Source: Blastococcus sp. URHD0036 (GTDB lineage: Bacteria > Actinomycetota > Actinomycetes > Mycobacteriales > Geodermatophilaceae). Taken from it: a stretch of 64,000 nucleotides of DNA. The translations under genes and the position numbers were made by a program. Positions 51,317 through 59,834 of the stretch are shown here, one piece after another (within the stretch, counting starts at the first letter, position 1; each line of letters opens with the position of its first letter). The DNA lies in the NCBI RefSeq assembly GCF_000701365.1, contig NZ_JNIK01000015.1:1-64000 (forward strand). The letters run 5' to 3'. The notes beneath the pieces are model-generated. The model saw nothing but the letters and a program-made list of their open reading frames with translations. It was not told where the DNA came from and ran no database searches.

Positions 51317-51899
51317 GCGGGGGGCGGCCCGTGCCGGCGGCCGGACCCTGCTGGTCGGCCTGCTGGTGGCCGGGTGCGGTGCCCGCAGCGGGGGCGAGGC
51401 CGCGGATCCGGAGATCGACTGGCTGGACACCACGTACACGCTCACCTGCGACGGCACGGTGCCCGGCGGCCTGGCGGCACCGGTGCACGGCGGGGTGGCG
51501 CGGGTCGCGGCGGACCCGGCTCGGCCGCCGTACTTCGAGCACTACGACGTGCGGGTCCTGGCGACCCCCCAGGGGGACGTCGACGGCGACTCCGCGCCCG
51601 ACACCGTGGTGCTGCTGGAGTGCTCGCCCCAGCCGTCCAACGGCGTGGTGCAGGAGGTCCAGGCCTTCACCTCGACCGGCCGACTGCTCGCCGGCGTGCC
51701 CAGCCCACGGACGCTGCGGGAGGAGTCCCAGCTCCCGCCGGTCTACGTCCCCGACCGGCTCGCGGTCACCGACGGCGAGCTCGTGGCGGTGATGTCGGCC
51801 TACGGGACCGACGACACCCGCGCCGATGGGCCCTCGGTGCCGCTCACCGTGCGGTGGCGCTACGCCGGGGGGCACTTCGTCCGGATCGCGACGTCGTGA
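51309..51899 (+). CDS. Putative lipoprotein
   Basis: The 196-residue protein has a signal peptide with a lipobox LLVGLLVAGC, so Cys near residue 24 is the likely lipid-modified N-terminus. The mature part contains EIDWLDTTYTLTCDGTVPGG, DVDGDSAPDTVVLLECSPQP and TVRWRYAGGHFVRIATS, with a possible FG-GAP-like calcium segment DVDGDSAPD. GTG 51309 overlaps the ligase gene by eight bases. The function is unknown; the protein would sit on the outer face of the membrane. Confidence 0.72.
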   Translation: MAERGAARAGGRTLLVGLLVAGCGARSGGEAADPEIDWLDTTYTLTCDGTVPGGLAAPVHGGVARVAADPARPPYFEHYDVRVLATPQGDVDGDSAPDTVVLLECSPQPSNGVVQEVQAFTSTGRLLAGVPSPRTLREESQLPPVYVPDRLAVTDGELVAVMSAYGTDDTRADGPSVPLTVRWRYAGGHFVRIATS

Positions 51900-52009
51900 C
51901 CGGCCGTGTCCGAACCCGGTGACATCCGGTTCCGCCGGGGCCAGCATCGGGAGGGTCTCCTCGCGGGCGAGAGCCCCGGTCAGCAGCGGTCGGGCGGGGG
52001 TGGTGGTCG

Positions 52010-53221
52010 GTGACGGACCTGACGACCCGGCAGCCGGGACGGGGGGAACCGGAGGAGTCGCCGCCGCTCGGAGCGGCCGCGCCGGGGACCGCCGAGCCCC
52101 TCGAGGAGACCCCGCGGGCGATCCCGCAGGAGACCCCGCCGGGGACTCCGCCCGTGGAGCTCTCCCGCCTGCTCGCCCTGGCCCGGCTCTCCCCGGCGCA
52201 GGCGCTCGAGATCGCCGCGGAGGTGCTCGACGCAGCGCTGCGGCAACCCGTTCCCGACGGCGGGGCGGAGGAGGAGCGGGTCCGCGGCCGGGTCCACGTC
52301 ACCGCCGACGGGCGCGTGCTGGTCGCGACCGCCGCGGCCCGGGGCGGGCGGCCCGTCCGGGTGGTCCTCGCGGACGTGCTGGCGGCCTCGGTCGTCCCCG
52401 ACCCCGCCGCGGACCCGGCGGGCGACCGGCTCCTGGGCGCGCTCTCCCGGGCGGTCGCGGAGCTGCCGGCCGCCGGGGTCGCGGGTGCCGCGCGGACGGT
52501 CCGGGCGGCGGCCGCCCCGGTCGACCGGCCGGCGGTCCAGGGGGAGCTCGGCGCGCTGGTCCGCGCGGTGGCGGCGGTGGCCGGTGCGGGGGTGCCGGGG
52601 GGCGGCAGCGCCCCGGGTGCCGGAGTCGCGGGCCGGCCGGCCGCGCCGCGCCCGGCGACGCAGGTCCAGCCGGCGGGGAGCACACCCGCCCGGACCGGAC
52701 GGCGGATCGGCGCCTGGCTGGCGTCGATCGTGGTGCTCGCCGGCATCGTCGCCGCCGAGGTCGTGGTCCTCCGCGACGACATCTCCGCCGACATCGACCT
52801 GCTCCTGGACGCCGGACGCGGGGAGGAGGGGGACGTCGACCCGGAGCCGGCCGAGCCCCCCGTCCCGGCCCCGGCCCCGCCTGCCGCGGGGGCCGTCGCC
52901 GCGGTCGACCTGCGGGCGCTCGACGCGTGCGAGCCGGGTGCGCCGTGCACCGTCCGCCTCCTCATCCGCGTGGTTCCGGGCGCCGAGCAGCAGGTGGTCC
53001 CCTGGACCTGGTCGGTGGTCGACCGCTGCACCGGCGCCGTGACCCTGGCGCCCGGCGGCACGCTCACCGTCCCGGCCGGCGCCGACCGCGCCGCCGTCGT
53101 CGGGATCGTCGCGCTGCCGGCGCTGCCCGCCCTCGCCGTCTTCGCGGTCACGGGCCCCCCGGCGGTCGCCGCCTCACCGCCGGTGCTGGTCGGCACCTGC
53201 CTGTCCGGAGACGGCGGATGA
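52010..53221 (+). CDS. Single-pass membrane protein of unknown function
   Basis: This 403-residue protein has a soluble N-terminal region (about 1-220) with SRLLALARLSPAQALEIAAE and GRVHVTADGRVLVAT, one membrane helix (about 233-252) and an extracytoplasmic C-terminal domain with two Cys pairs (DACEPGAPCTVRLLIRVV and VDRCTGAV) that may form disulfides. The linkers are Pro/Ala/Gly-rich. Because it directly precedes the SEDS-PBP fusion gene (22 bases), it might be a partner in cell wall work. The GTG start is weakly supported. No named family is recognised. Confidence 0.68.
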   Translation: MTDLTTRQPGRGEPEESPPLGAAAPGTAEPLEETPRAIPQETPPGTPPVELSRLLALARLSPAQALEIAAEVLDAALRQPVPDGGAEEERVRGRVHVTADGRVLVATAAARGGRPVRVVLADVLAASVVPDPAADPAGDRLLGALSRAVAELPAAGVAGAARTVRAAAAPVDRPAVQGELGALVRAVAAVAGAGVPGGGSAPGAGVAGRPAAPRPATQVQPAGSTPARTGRRIGAWLASIVVLAGIVAAEVVVLRDDISADIDLLLDAGRGEEGDVDPEPAEPPVPAPAPPAAGAVAAVDLRALDACEPGAPCTVRLLIRVVPGAEQQVVPWTWSVVDRCTGAVTLAPGGTLTVPAGADRAAVVGIVALPALPALAVFAVTGPPAVAASPPVLVGTCLSGDGG

Positions 53222-53243
53222 CCGCCGCCGGGAGGGAGTGCAG

Positions 53244-56207
53244 ATGACGGGGACCCGCTCCGCGCCCATGCCGCGGCGTCCGGTCGTCCGCGCCCGCGCG
53301 ACCCGGCAGCAGCGCCGCGACCGCCGCAGCGCCGCCTTCGACCTGCTGGCCGTCGTCGCCGCGCTGGCGCTGGTCGGTCTCGGTCTGGCCAACCTGTACC
53401 TCATCGGGGAGCGGGAGCTGGCCGTCCGGCAGGCGGCCATCGCCGCCGCCGGCATCCTGGCGCTGGCCGTGTTCTGGCGCGTGCGGGTGCGGTTCCTCGG
53501 CGTCCTGGCCTGGGTCGCCTACGGCGTGGCCGTCGTCCTGCTCGCCGGGGTCCTCGCCGTCGGCCTGGCAGCGAACGGGGCCACCCGCTGGATCTCGGTC
53601 GGCCCGGTCACCTTCCAGCCCTCGGAGCTGGCCAAGCTCTCGCTGCTGCTGGTGCTGGCCGCCGTCCTCGGCTCGGCACGGCCGGCCTGGCGGCGGTTCG
53701 TCCTCGCCCTGGTTCTGGCGGCCGTCCCGATCGGGCTCACCCTCCTGCAGCCGGACCTGAGCACCTCGATGCTGCTGATCGTGCTCACCGCGGGCATGCT
53801 CGTGATCGGGCGCGTGCCGATGCGCTTCCTCGCGCCGCTGGCCGCCGCCGCCGTCGTCACGGCGCCTCTGCTGATCAGCCTGCTGCGGCCGTACCAGGTG
53901 TCGCGCCTGGGCAGCTTCCTCGTCGGCGCGCACGAGTCCCCGACCGGCTCGGGCTGGGCGGTGCGCCAGGCGCACATCGCGCTCGGTTCCGCGGGGCTCT
54001 TCGGCAACCAGGACGACCCGCTGCGGCTGCTGCGCTCGCAGTACCTCCCGGAACGCGACACCGACCTGGCGCTGGCCAGCCTGGTCGGCCAGTGGGGCCT
54101 GGTCGCCGGTGCCGGCGTCGTCCTGGCCGCGATCATCCTGGTGTGGCGGCTCGCGCTCGCCAGCCGGACCTCGCGCACGCCGCACGGGTCGCTGGTCGCC
54201 GGCGGGCTGGCCATCCTGCTCGGCGTCGAGACGGTCATCTCCGTGGGCGCCAACCTCGGGCTGCTGCCCCTGGCCGGGGTCCCGTTCCCGCTGGTCAGCT
54301 ACGGCGGCACGGCCCTCGTCGTGCACCTGGCCGCGCTCGGTGTGGTGCTCGCCGTCCGCCGTGACGGCGCCCGCCGGCGGCTGTGGACGCCGGCCGGCCG
54401 GCGCGCCCCGCGGCCGCGGCTGGTCCGGCTGGCGGCCGCCGCGCTGTCGGTGCTGCTGCTGTCCTTCGGGCTCTACGGCTGGCGGCTGCAGACCACCGAG
54501 GGCGCCGAGCTGCAGGTGGTGGGCGACGACCAGATGACCCGGTGCTTCCCGCTCGCCGCGGCGCGTGGCGCGATCACCGACCGGCACGACGAACTGCTCG
54601 CGCTGGACGCCGCCGACGCCGGGCTCGGGGTGGACCGGGTGCTCGTCGTGCCCGCCCTGCTGCGCGCCCGGCCGGCCGACGTCGACCGCCTCGCGGAGCT
54701 GGCCGGCCGGCCGCCCGCGGAGCTGCACGCGCCGATCGACGGCGCGGCGGACACCACGCTGTCGCTGCCGGTGGCCGACGTGCCCCGGGCCGTCGGGGAC
54801 GCAATCCGGGGGGCCGGCATCCCCGGGGTGTTCGTCGTCGCCCAGCCGCGGCGGGTGTACCCGCAGGGGGCGCTGCTCGGCCCGGTGCTGGGCTTCGTGG
54901 GCGTGGCCACACCCGAGGACGAGGAGCGCTGGCCGGGCCTGCCGGCGGGGGCGGTCGTCGGCCGCGCCGGGCTGGAGCAGGAGTACGACGCCGTGCTGCG
55001 CGGGATCGACGGGCGGCAGTGCCTCTACGTGAACCCGCGCGGGGTGCCGGTCACCCTCGGGGAGCGCCGCGACCCGGTACCGGGGGCGACGCTGCGGCTC
55101 TCGCTGGACATGGGCCTGCAGCGCCGGCTGGACGCCGACGTGGCCGCCGCCGTGCGGGCCCAGCCCCACCCGGCCGACCGGATCGGCGCGGCCGTGGCCA
55201 TGGACCCCCGGACCGGGCAGGTCCTCGCCATCGCCAGCTACCCGTCGTTCGACAACAACCTCTACGGGCCGCCGATCGACAACGCGGGCCTGCAGGCAGC
55301 GGCCACGGCGCCCGGTTCGCCGATGCTCGAGCACGTGACGCAGGGGGCGGTGCCCCCCGGGTCGACGTTCAAGCTCGTCGTCGCCGCCGCCAACCAGGCG
55401 CACCCGGTCTGGGGCGCCGACGACGTCGTGACCACGGGTGCGGAGTACCTGTACGGCGGGCACGTCTTCCACAACTGGCGGCCGATGGGGCCGATGGACA
55501 TGGTCGACGCCATCGCCGCCTCCAACGACGTCTACTTCTACAAGCTCGCGGTCGCGCTCGGCCCGGACGCGATGATCGACACGGCCCACCAGCTCGGGGT
55601 CGGCCGGCGCACGGGCATCGACCTGCCCGGCGAGTCGGCCGGCTACCTGGGCACGCCGGCCTCGGTCGAGGCCGACGGCGGGACGTGGTTCGGCGGCTCC
55701 ACCGTCATCCTCGGGATCGGTCAGGGGGAGCTGCAGGTCACGCCGATCCAGAACGCGCTGTGGACCGCGGCCGTGTCCACCGGCACCCTGGTCGTGCCGC
55801 GCCTCGGGATGGCGGTCGGCACGGATGCCGGGACCCCGTCGGCCGCCTTCACCGCGCTGCCCGCGCCGGTGGTGACCCCGCTGCCCTTCCCCGCCGACCT
55901 GGGACCGGTGCGCGAGGGCATGGTCCAGGTCGTGGCCGGCGGCACCGGGAGCCGGGCCGCGGTCTTCGGGGTGACCGTCGGCGCGAAGACCGGGACGGCG
56001 CAGGACGGCAGCCTCCCCGACGACGAGTACGACAACTGGATGTCGGCCGTGGCGCCGATGGAGGCGCCCGAGATCGTGATGACGGCCCTGGTGCAGGGGC
56101 CGGGGACGGGCGCCAACAGCGCCTCGGCCGTCGTCTCCGACGGCCTGCGCTACTACCTGGCCAACGCGGCGGCCGTGCTCGGCACCGGCCCGGTGCAGGC
56201 GCCCTGA
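53244..56207 (+). CDS. Natural fusion of SEDS glycosyltransferase (FtsW/RodA type) and class B penicillin-binding protein
   Basis: The 987-residue protein joins two cell wall enzymes. Residues 1-375 hold about 10 helices of an FtsW/RodA SEDS polymerase with NGATRWISVGPVTFQPSELA, RDTDLALASLVGQWGLVAGA (Asp near 274 at the catalytic TDF-like position) and LPLAGVPFPLVSYGGTALVV. A single helix near 395-415 leads into a class B PBP: AARGAITDRHDELLALDAAD, the Ser motif PPGSTFKLVVAA near 706, SND near 759 and KTG near 914. The ATG at 53244 follows GGGAGGGAG; GTG 53238 is possible. It faces an MreB-like gene. SEDS-bPBP fusions exist but are uncommon. Confidence 0.92.
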   Translation: MTGTRSAPMPRRPVVRARATRQQRRDRRSAAFDLLAVVAALALVGLGLANLYLIGERELAVRQAAIAAAGILALAVFWRVRVRFLGVLAWVAYGVAVVLLAGVLAVGLAANGATRWISVGPVTFQPSELAKLSLLLVLAAVLGSARPAWRRFVLALVLAAVPIGLTLLQPDLSTSMLLIVLTAGMLVIGRVPMRFLAPLAAAAVVTAPLLISLLRPYQVSRLGSFLVGAHESPTGSGWAVRQAHIALGSAGLFGNQDDPLRLLRSQYLPERDTDLALASLVGQWGLVAGAGVVLAAIILVWRLALASRTSRTPHGSLVAGGLAILLGVETVISVGANLGLLPLAGVPFPLVSYGGTALVVHLAALGVVLAVRRDGARRRLWTPAGRRAPRPRLVRLAAAALSVLLLSFGLYGWRLQTTEGAELQVVGDDQMTRCFPLAAARGAITDRHDELLALDAADAGLGVDRVLVVPALLRARPADVDRLAELAGRPPAELHAPIDGAADTTLSLPVADVPRAVGDAIRGAGIPGVFVVAQPRRVYPQGALLGPVLGFVGVATPEDEERWPGLPAGAVVGRAGLEQEYDAVLRGIDGRQCLYVNPRGVPVTLGERRDPVPGATLRLSLDMGLQRRLDADVAAAVRAQPHPADRIGAAVAMDPRTGQVLAIASYPSFDNNLYGPPIDNAGLQAAATAPGSPMLEHVTQGAVPPGSTFKLVVAAANQAHPVWGADDVVTTGAEYLYGGHVFHNWRPMGPMDMVDAIAASNDVYFYKLAVALGPDAMIDTAHQLGVGRRTGIDLPGESAGYLGTPASVEADGGTWFGGSTVILGIGQGELQVTPIQNALWTAAVSTGTLVVPRLGMAVGTDAGTPSAAFTALPAPVVTPLPFPADLGPVREGMVQVVAGGTGSRAAVFGVTVGAKTGTAQDGSLPDDEYDNWMSAVAPMEAPEIVMTALVQGPGTGANSASAVVSDGLRYYLANAAAVLGTGPVQAP

Positions 56208-56210
56208 CGG

Positions 56211-57194
56211 TCAGTGGCGGCCGTAGGCGGCGAGCAGCGGACGGTTGCGCAGCGCCCGGGCGGCGCCCTCGGCCACGCAGGTGAGGGGCTGCTCGGCGAG
56301 CTTCACCGGGAGGCCGAGCTCGCGCTCCAGCTCCTGGGCGAAGCCGGCGACCAGGGACCCCCCGCCGAAGACGAGGACGCCCTCGGCCAGCACGTCGGCC
56401 AGCCCCTGCGGCGGGAGGTCGTCGAGGCAGGCGATGAGCGTCCGGAGCACCTCGGTCACCACGGGGCGGACGGCGGCCGCCACGTCGGCGGCCGGCACCG
56501 TCGCCAGCCGGGCCCGGCCGGTCACCCCGTCGCGGCCCTGGACGACGAGCGGGCCGTCGTCCACGCCCGCGGAGGCGATCTTGACCCGCTCCGCCTCGAT
56601 CTCCCCGACGTGCAGCTGGTGCTGCTCGCGCAGGAAGCGGGCCACCGCCACCGTCATCTGGTCGCCGCCCACCTTGGCGGTCCGCTGGGCGAGCACCCCG
56701 CCGTAGCAGAACGCGACCGCCTCGGCCGTCCCGCCGCCGACGTCGACGACCATGTGCACCCGCCGCTCCAGCGGGTCCAGGCCGCAGCCCACCGCTCCGG
56801 CGACCGCGTTGTCGAGGGCCGTCACCGGCCGCAGGCCCGACTCCTCGGCCGCCTCGAGCAGGGCGCGGTTCTCCAGCGGCGTGGAGTCGGCGGTCACCCC
56901 GATGACGGCGCGGGCCGGGTTCCACGACCGCCGGCCGGCCCGCTGCAGGACCGCCTTCAGGTAGAGCCGGGCGCTCTCCAGGTCGGTGACCACGCCGTCG
57001 TGCAGCGGCCGGACCGACAGGAACCGGGACGGGGCCCGGCCCAGGAGGTCGGCCGCCTCCCGGCCGACGGCGAGTACCTTCGGCCGGCGCGCGCCCTGCG
57101 GCAGCAGCATGACGCTCGGCTCGTCGAAGACTATGCCGCGGCGGGGGTCGCTCACCACGGTGTTCGCGGTGCCCAGGTCGATGCCGAGATCCAT
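56211..57194 (-). CDS. mreB: MreB-like actin-family rod-shape protein
   Basis: The 327-residue protein has the actin-fold ATP-binding motifs IDLGTANTVV (phosphate 1), VDVGGGTAEAVAF (phosphate 2) and VLVFGGGSLVAGFA (adenosine). RIGVTAD-like AVIGVTADSTPLENRALLEA and GGDQMTVAVARFLREQHQL match MreB. It lacks a clear N-terminal amphipathic helix. AGGAG precedes ATG 57194. It converges on the SEDS-PBP fusion gene three bases away, which suggests both belong to a wall-elongation system, though they are transcribed separately. Confidence 0.87.
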   Translation of the reverse strand: MDLGIDLGTANTVVSDPRRGIVFDEPSVMLLPQGARRPKVLAVGREAADLLGRAPSRFLSVRPLHDGVVTDLESARLYLKAVLQRAGRRSWNPARAVIGVTADSTPLENRALLEAAEESGLRPVTALDNAVAGAVGCGLDPLERRVHMVVDVGGGTAEAVAFCYGGVLAQRTAKVGGDQMTVAVARFLREQHQLHVGEIEAERVKIASAGVDDGPLVVQGRDGVTGRARLATVPAADVAAAVRPVVTEVLRTLIACLDDLPPQGLADVLAEGVLVFGGGSLVAGFAQELERELGLPVKLAEQPLTCVAEGAARALRNRPLLAAYGRH

Positions 57195-57260
57195 GCCGGT
57201 CTCCTGTCGCGCGGGCGGTTCAGTCTGGAGGTGCACCGACGCCCGGTCCAGGCTCCCGTG

Positions 57261-57281
57261 CGCCGTCCACCGTGGACGGCG
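57261..57281. promoter_or_regulatory. 21-bp palindrome between mreB and the DMT transporter gene
   Basis: The ten-base arms CGCCGTCCAC (57261-57270) and GTGGACGGCG (57272-57281) flank one C and match perfectly. It differs from the shared TCATCC family and could be an operator or a leader hairpin for either divergent gene. Confidence 0.6.
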
Positions 57282-57346
57282 TGGCGGAGGTCCGGAACCG
57301 TGCGCCGGGGGTGCGGGAGGCCGGATTCCCGGCATGCTGTTCAGAC

Positions 57347-58249
57347 ATGGAGACCGCCGCCGCCGCACCGGGCGGGAACCCGCTGGCCGGCATGGCCATC
57401 GCCACGCTGGCGGCGGTGCTCTTCGCCGTGGGGGCGGTGCTCCAGCACGAGGCGGCCGAGCTCAGCACCACCGACCGGGGGCTGAGCCTGCGCCGGCTGA
57501 TGCGGCGGCGCCGCTGGATGATCGGCCAGGCCGCCACGATGCTGGGGACCGCCTCGCAGGTGGTCGCGCTGGCGGTCGCGCCCGTCGCGGTGGTGCAGCC
57601 GACGCTGGCGGTCACCCTCGTGTTCGGCCTGGGCATGCGCGCCGTCCGGACCCGGCAGGTGCCGCTGCGGAAGGAGCTGCTGGGGGTGGCGCTGACCACC
57701 GGCGGCCTGGCGGTCTTCCTGCTCGCCGCGAAGCCGGCCCGGGCCGTCGACCCGCCGGAGCCCGCCGTCCTCGCGATCGTGCTCGCGGTCGGCGTCTCGA
57801 TCCTGCTGGTCGTGGTCGCCACCTTCGCGGGGCACGGGCCGCGCGGGGCGCTGGCCTGCGGGAGCGCCGCCGGCATCGCGGCCGGCATCGGCGCCGTGCT
57901 CATCTCCGTCGGCATCCACAGCCTGCAGGAGGAGGGCTGGGCGCACGCCCTGGCCGGCGTGACCGTCTGGGGGGCGGCGGTCGTGGCCGGCGTCGCGATC
58001 ATCGGTGGCCAGCAGGCCTACGCGCGCGGATCGCTGGCCTGGTCGCTGCCGGCGTTGATCCTGCTCGACCCGCTGGCGGCCGTCCCGGCGGCGCGGCTGC
58101 TGCTGGGGGAGCACCTGGAACCCGGCCGGGCCGTGATCTGGCTGCCCGCGGCCGTGGTCGCCTGCGTCGGCGTCGTCCTGCTGGCCCGCACCGGGGAGCC
58201 CGCGGGAGCGGAGCGGGGGAGGGGCGCCGAGGGCGGGGTGCACGTCTGA
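57347..58249 (+). CDS. DMT-family transporter-like membrane protein
   Basis: The 300-residue protein has about nine to ten helices in two repeats, such as GMAIATLAAVLFAVGAVLQH and APVAVVQPTLAVTLVFGLGM. It resembles the EamA/DMT or magnesium-transporter-like NIPA group of small transporters. The ATG at 57347 has no clear ribosome site, and CATGCT at 57333-57338 could be its -10, so it may be leaderless. An antisense promoter-like palindrome lies just beyond its stop. The substrate is unknown. Confidence 0.78.
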   Translation: METAAAAPGGNPLAGMAIATLAAVLFAVGAVLQHEAAELSTTDRGLSLRRLMRRRRWMIGQAATMLGTASQVVALAVAPVAVVQPTLAVTLVFGLGMRAVRTRQVPLRKELLGVALTTGGLAVFLLAAKPARAVDPPEPAVLAIVLAVGVSILLVVVATFAGHGPRGALACGSAAGIAAGIGAVLISVGIHSLQEEGWAHALAGVTVWGAAVVAGVAIIGGQQAYARGSLAWSLPALILLDPLAAVPAARLLLGEHLEPGRAVIWLPAAVVACVGVVLLARTGEPAGAERGRGAEGGVHV

Positions 58250-58308
58250 CCTCCGTGTTCGGGGAGCTCATGGGGGGCCGACGCTAGGCAGGGACCGGGC
58301 CGGCCACC

Positions 58309-58325
58309 TCGCCTGCGCCGGATGA
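58309..58325 (-). promoter_or_regulatory. Orphan shared palindromic operator in a convergent gap (TCGCCT-GCGCC-GGATGA)
   Basis: The minus -10 TAGCGT (58281-58286) lies 22 bases away as at other sites, but points into the 3' end of the DMT gene. No convincing gene starts there, so antisense transcription is the likely product. Confidence 0.55.
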
Positions 58326-58337
58326 CCCGGCGCCCCC

Positions 58338-59273
58338 TCACCCGGCGTCGGCCGCCATGCGGAAACCGACGTTGCCGGCGCTGCTGTCGGGGGTGTTGGG
58401 GGAGCGGGCGGCGCAGCGGTAGCGCTCGCAGTAGGACGCGTGGCAGAGGTAGGAGCCCCCGCGCATGACCCGCTCCACCCGCCCCGTCGCGAACCGGTCG
58501 GCGCACCACTCCCACACGTTGCCGGTCGTGTTGTAGAGGCCGAACCCGTTGGGCGCGAAGGCGTCGACCGGCGCCGTGCCGACGTGCCCGTCGTCGCCTG
58601 TGTCGCGGGCGGGGAACTCGCCCTGGAACACGTTCATGCGGTGCTCCCCGCCGGGGGTCAGCTCGTCGCCCCACGGGAAGCGCATGCCCTCCAGGCCACC
58701 GCGGGCGGCGTACTCCCACTCGGCCTCCGCGGGCAGCCGGCCGCCGGCCCAGCGGCAGAACGCCCGGGCGTCCACCCACGAGACGTGCACGACCGGGTGG
58801 TCGCCCCGGTCGTCGACGTCCGAGCGCGGGCCCTCAGGGTGCTGCCAGGTCGCCCCGTACACCTGCCGCCACCACGGGGTGGCCGCGGCGGCGCGGGTCG
58901 GGGGGAAGTCGTCGGGCAGCAGGCCGCCGAAGACGAACGACCAGCGCTCGCGCTCGGCCGTGGTCGTGTACCCGGTGGCGGTCACGAAGCGGTCGAAGTC
59001 GGCGTTGGTCACCGTGTGGGCGGCGATCCGGAAGCCGTCGACGGAGACCGGCCGGACCGGTCCCTCGCCGTCGGCGGCGTAGCGCACCTCGTCCGAGCCC
59101 ATCCGGAACGTGCCGCCGGGGAGGTCGAGGAGCAGCTCCTGCGCCGCCGCTCCCGCCGCGAGCGGGCCGCTGTCGTCGGTCGCTGCCGCGTCCGTGCCGC
59201 CCGGGGACCTCGGCGCGCCGCAGCAGTGCGCCACGGGCAGACCGGAGGGCAGGGCGTCGGCGTGCTGCGTCAT
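58338..59273 (-). CDS. Formylglycine-generating enzyme family protein
   Basis: The 311-residue protein has the FGE-sulfatase fold and both copper-binding catalytic cysteines in RVMRGGSYLCHASYCERYRC, with C-x4-C spacing as in authentic FGEs. It converts a cysteine in CxPxR of sulfatases to formylglycine. Other motifs are FRMGSDE, HPVVHVSWVDARAFCRWAGG and GNVWEWCADRF. It lacks the DinB domain of EgtB. No sulfatase is in this window. The start is 35 bases from the palindrome at 59309, with CAGCAT (59280-59285) as the -10, so it is probably leaderless. Confidence 0.9.
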   Translation of the reverse strand: MTQHADALPSGLPVAHCCGAPRSPGGTDAAATDDSGPLAAGAAAQELLLDLPGGTFRMGSDEVRYAADGEGPVRPVSVDGFRIAAHTVTNADFDRFVTATGYTTTAERERWSFVFGGLLPDDFPPTRAAAATPWWRQVYGATWQHPEGPRSDVDDRGDHPVVHVSWVDARAFCRWAGGRLPAEAEWEYAARGGLEGMRFPWGDELTPGGEHRMNVFQGEFPARDTGDDGHVGTAPVDAFAPNGFGLYNTTGNVWEWCADRFATGRVERVMRGGSYLCHASYCERYRCAARSPNTPDSSAGNVGFRMAADAG

Positions 59274-59308
59274 GCCGCGATGCTGGCGGGCCCGGGCCGG
59301 TGCACGCC

Positions 59309-59325
59309 TCATCCGGGCGGTGTGG
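59309..59325 (-). promoter_or_regulatory. Shared palindromic operator (TCATCC-GGGCG-GTGTGG)
   Basis: The right arm is poor, but the left arm, the 23-base spacing to CAGCAT (59280-59285) and the 35-base distance to the FGE start fit the other leaderless members. Confidence 0.55.
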
Positions 59326-59340
59326 TCGTCGCCCCGGCGG

Positions 59341-59832
59341 CTAGTGCAGGAAGGCCTTGAGCGCGATCAGCCCGCCGCCCACCAACGCCATGACCGACGC
59401 CTGGACCAGCGCGCGGAGCACCCTGGACCCGGCGAAGCGCGCCGCCCAGTAGCTGTAGAAGCCGATGAGGCCCAGCCCGCTCCACTTGGCGACCGTGAAG
59501 GCCGTGTCGAGGTCGAGGACGCTCAGGGCCGCGAGGAGGAAGAAGACGTCGGGGAAGGCGACGCCGAACCCGACCGCGAGGGCGTCGTCGCCCATGTGCC
59601 GGAGCTGGGCACGGGTGACGCGGTGCCGCTCCCGGGTCTCGATCCCGATGATCTCGGCGTAGACCTCGGCGAGCGCGACGGCGACGGCGGTGCCGATGAA
59701 CCAGCCGATCAGCACCCCGGTGGAGGGGGGACGGGACTCGACGACCACCACCAGCGCCAGCCCGATGATGGAGCCGTAGACCACCCGGGCCACCTGCTCG
59801 GAGCGGAGATGCGTCTCCAGGGCGGCGCGCAC
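59341..59832 (-). CDS. Small polytopic membrane protein of unknown family
   Basis: The 163-residue protein has four to five helices, with VARVVYGSIIGLALVVVVES, STGVLIGWFIGTAVAVALAE and QASVMALVGGGLIALKAFLH. A conserved-looking cytoplasmic loop contains AEVYAEIIGIETRERHRVTR. No named family is recognised. GTG 59832 overlaps the stop of the upstream LapA-like gene, so the two are cotranscribed, and the promoter should be the palindrome at 60208. Confidence 0.72.
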   Translation of the reverse strand: MRAALETHLRSEQVARVVYGSIIGLALVVVVESRPPSTGVLIGWFIGTAVAVALAEVYAEIIGIETRERHRVTRAQLRHMGDDALAVGFGVAFPDVFFLLAALSVLDLDTAFTVAKWSGLGLIGFYSYWAARFAGSRVLRALVQASVMALVGGGLIALKAFLH

Positions 59833-59834
59833 GG

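Noticed and set aside
57999-58271. A 90-aa minus-strand frame opposite the DMT gene, beginning near the orphan promoter
   Set aside because: It is Arg/Pro-rich with shadow-type composition and has no ribosome site; the opposite-strand DMT protein is clearly real.
49287-59273. Ergothioneine genes (egtA/egtC/egtB-like) from the amidotransferase, ligase and FGE-fold proteins
   Set aside because: The FGE protein has the C-x4-C pair and lacks the DinB domain of EgtB, it is 8 kb away, and no EgtD or EgtE is present.
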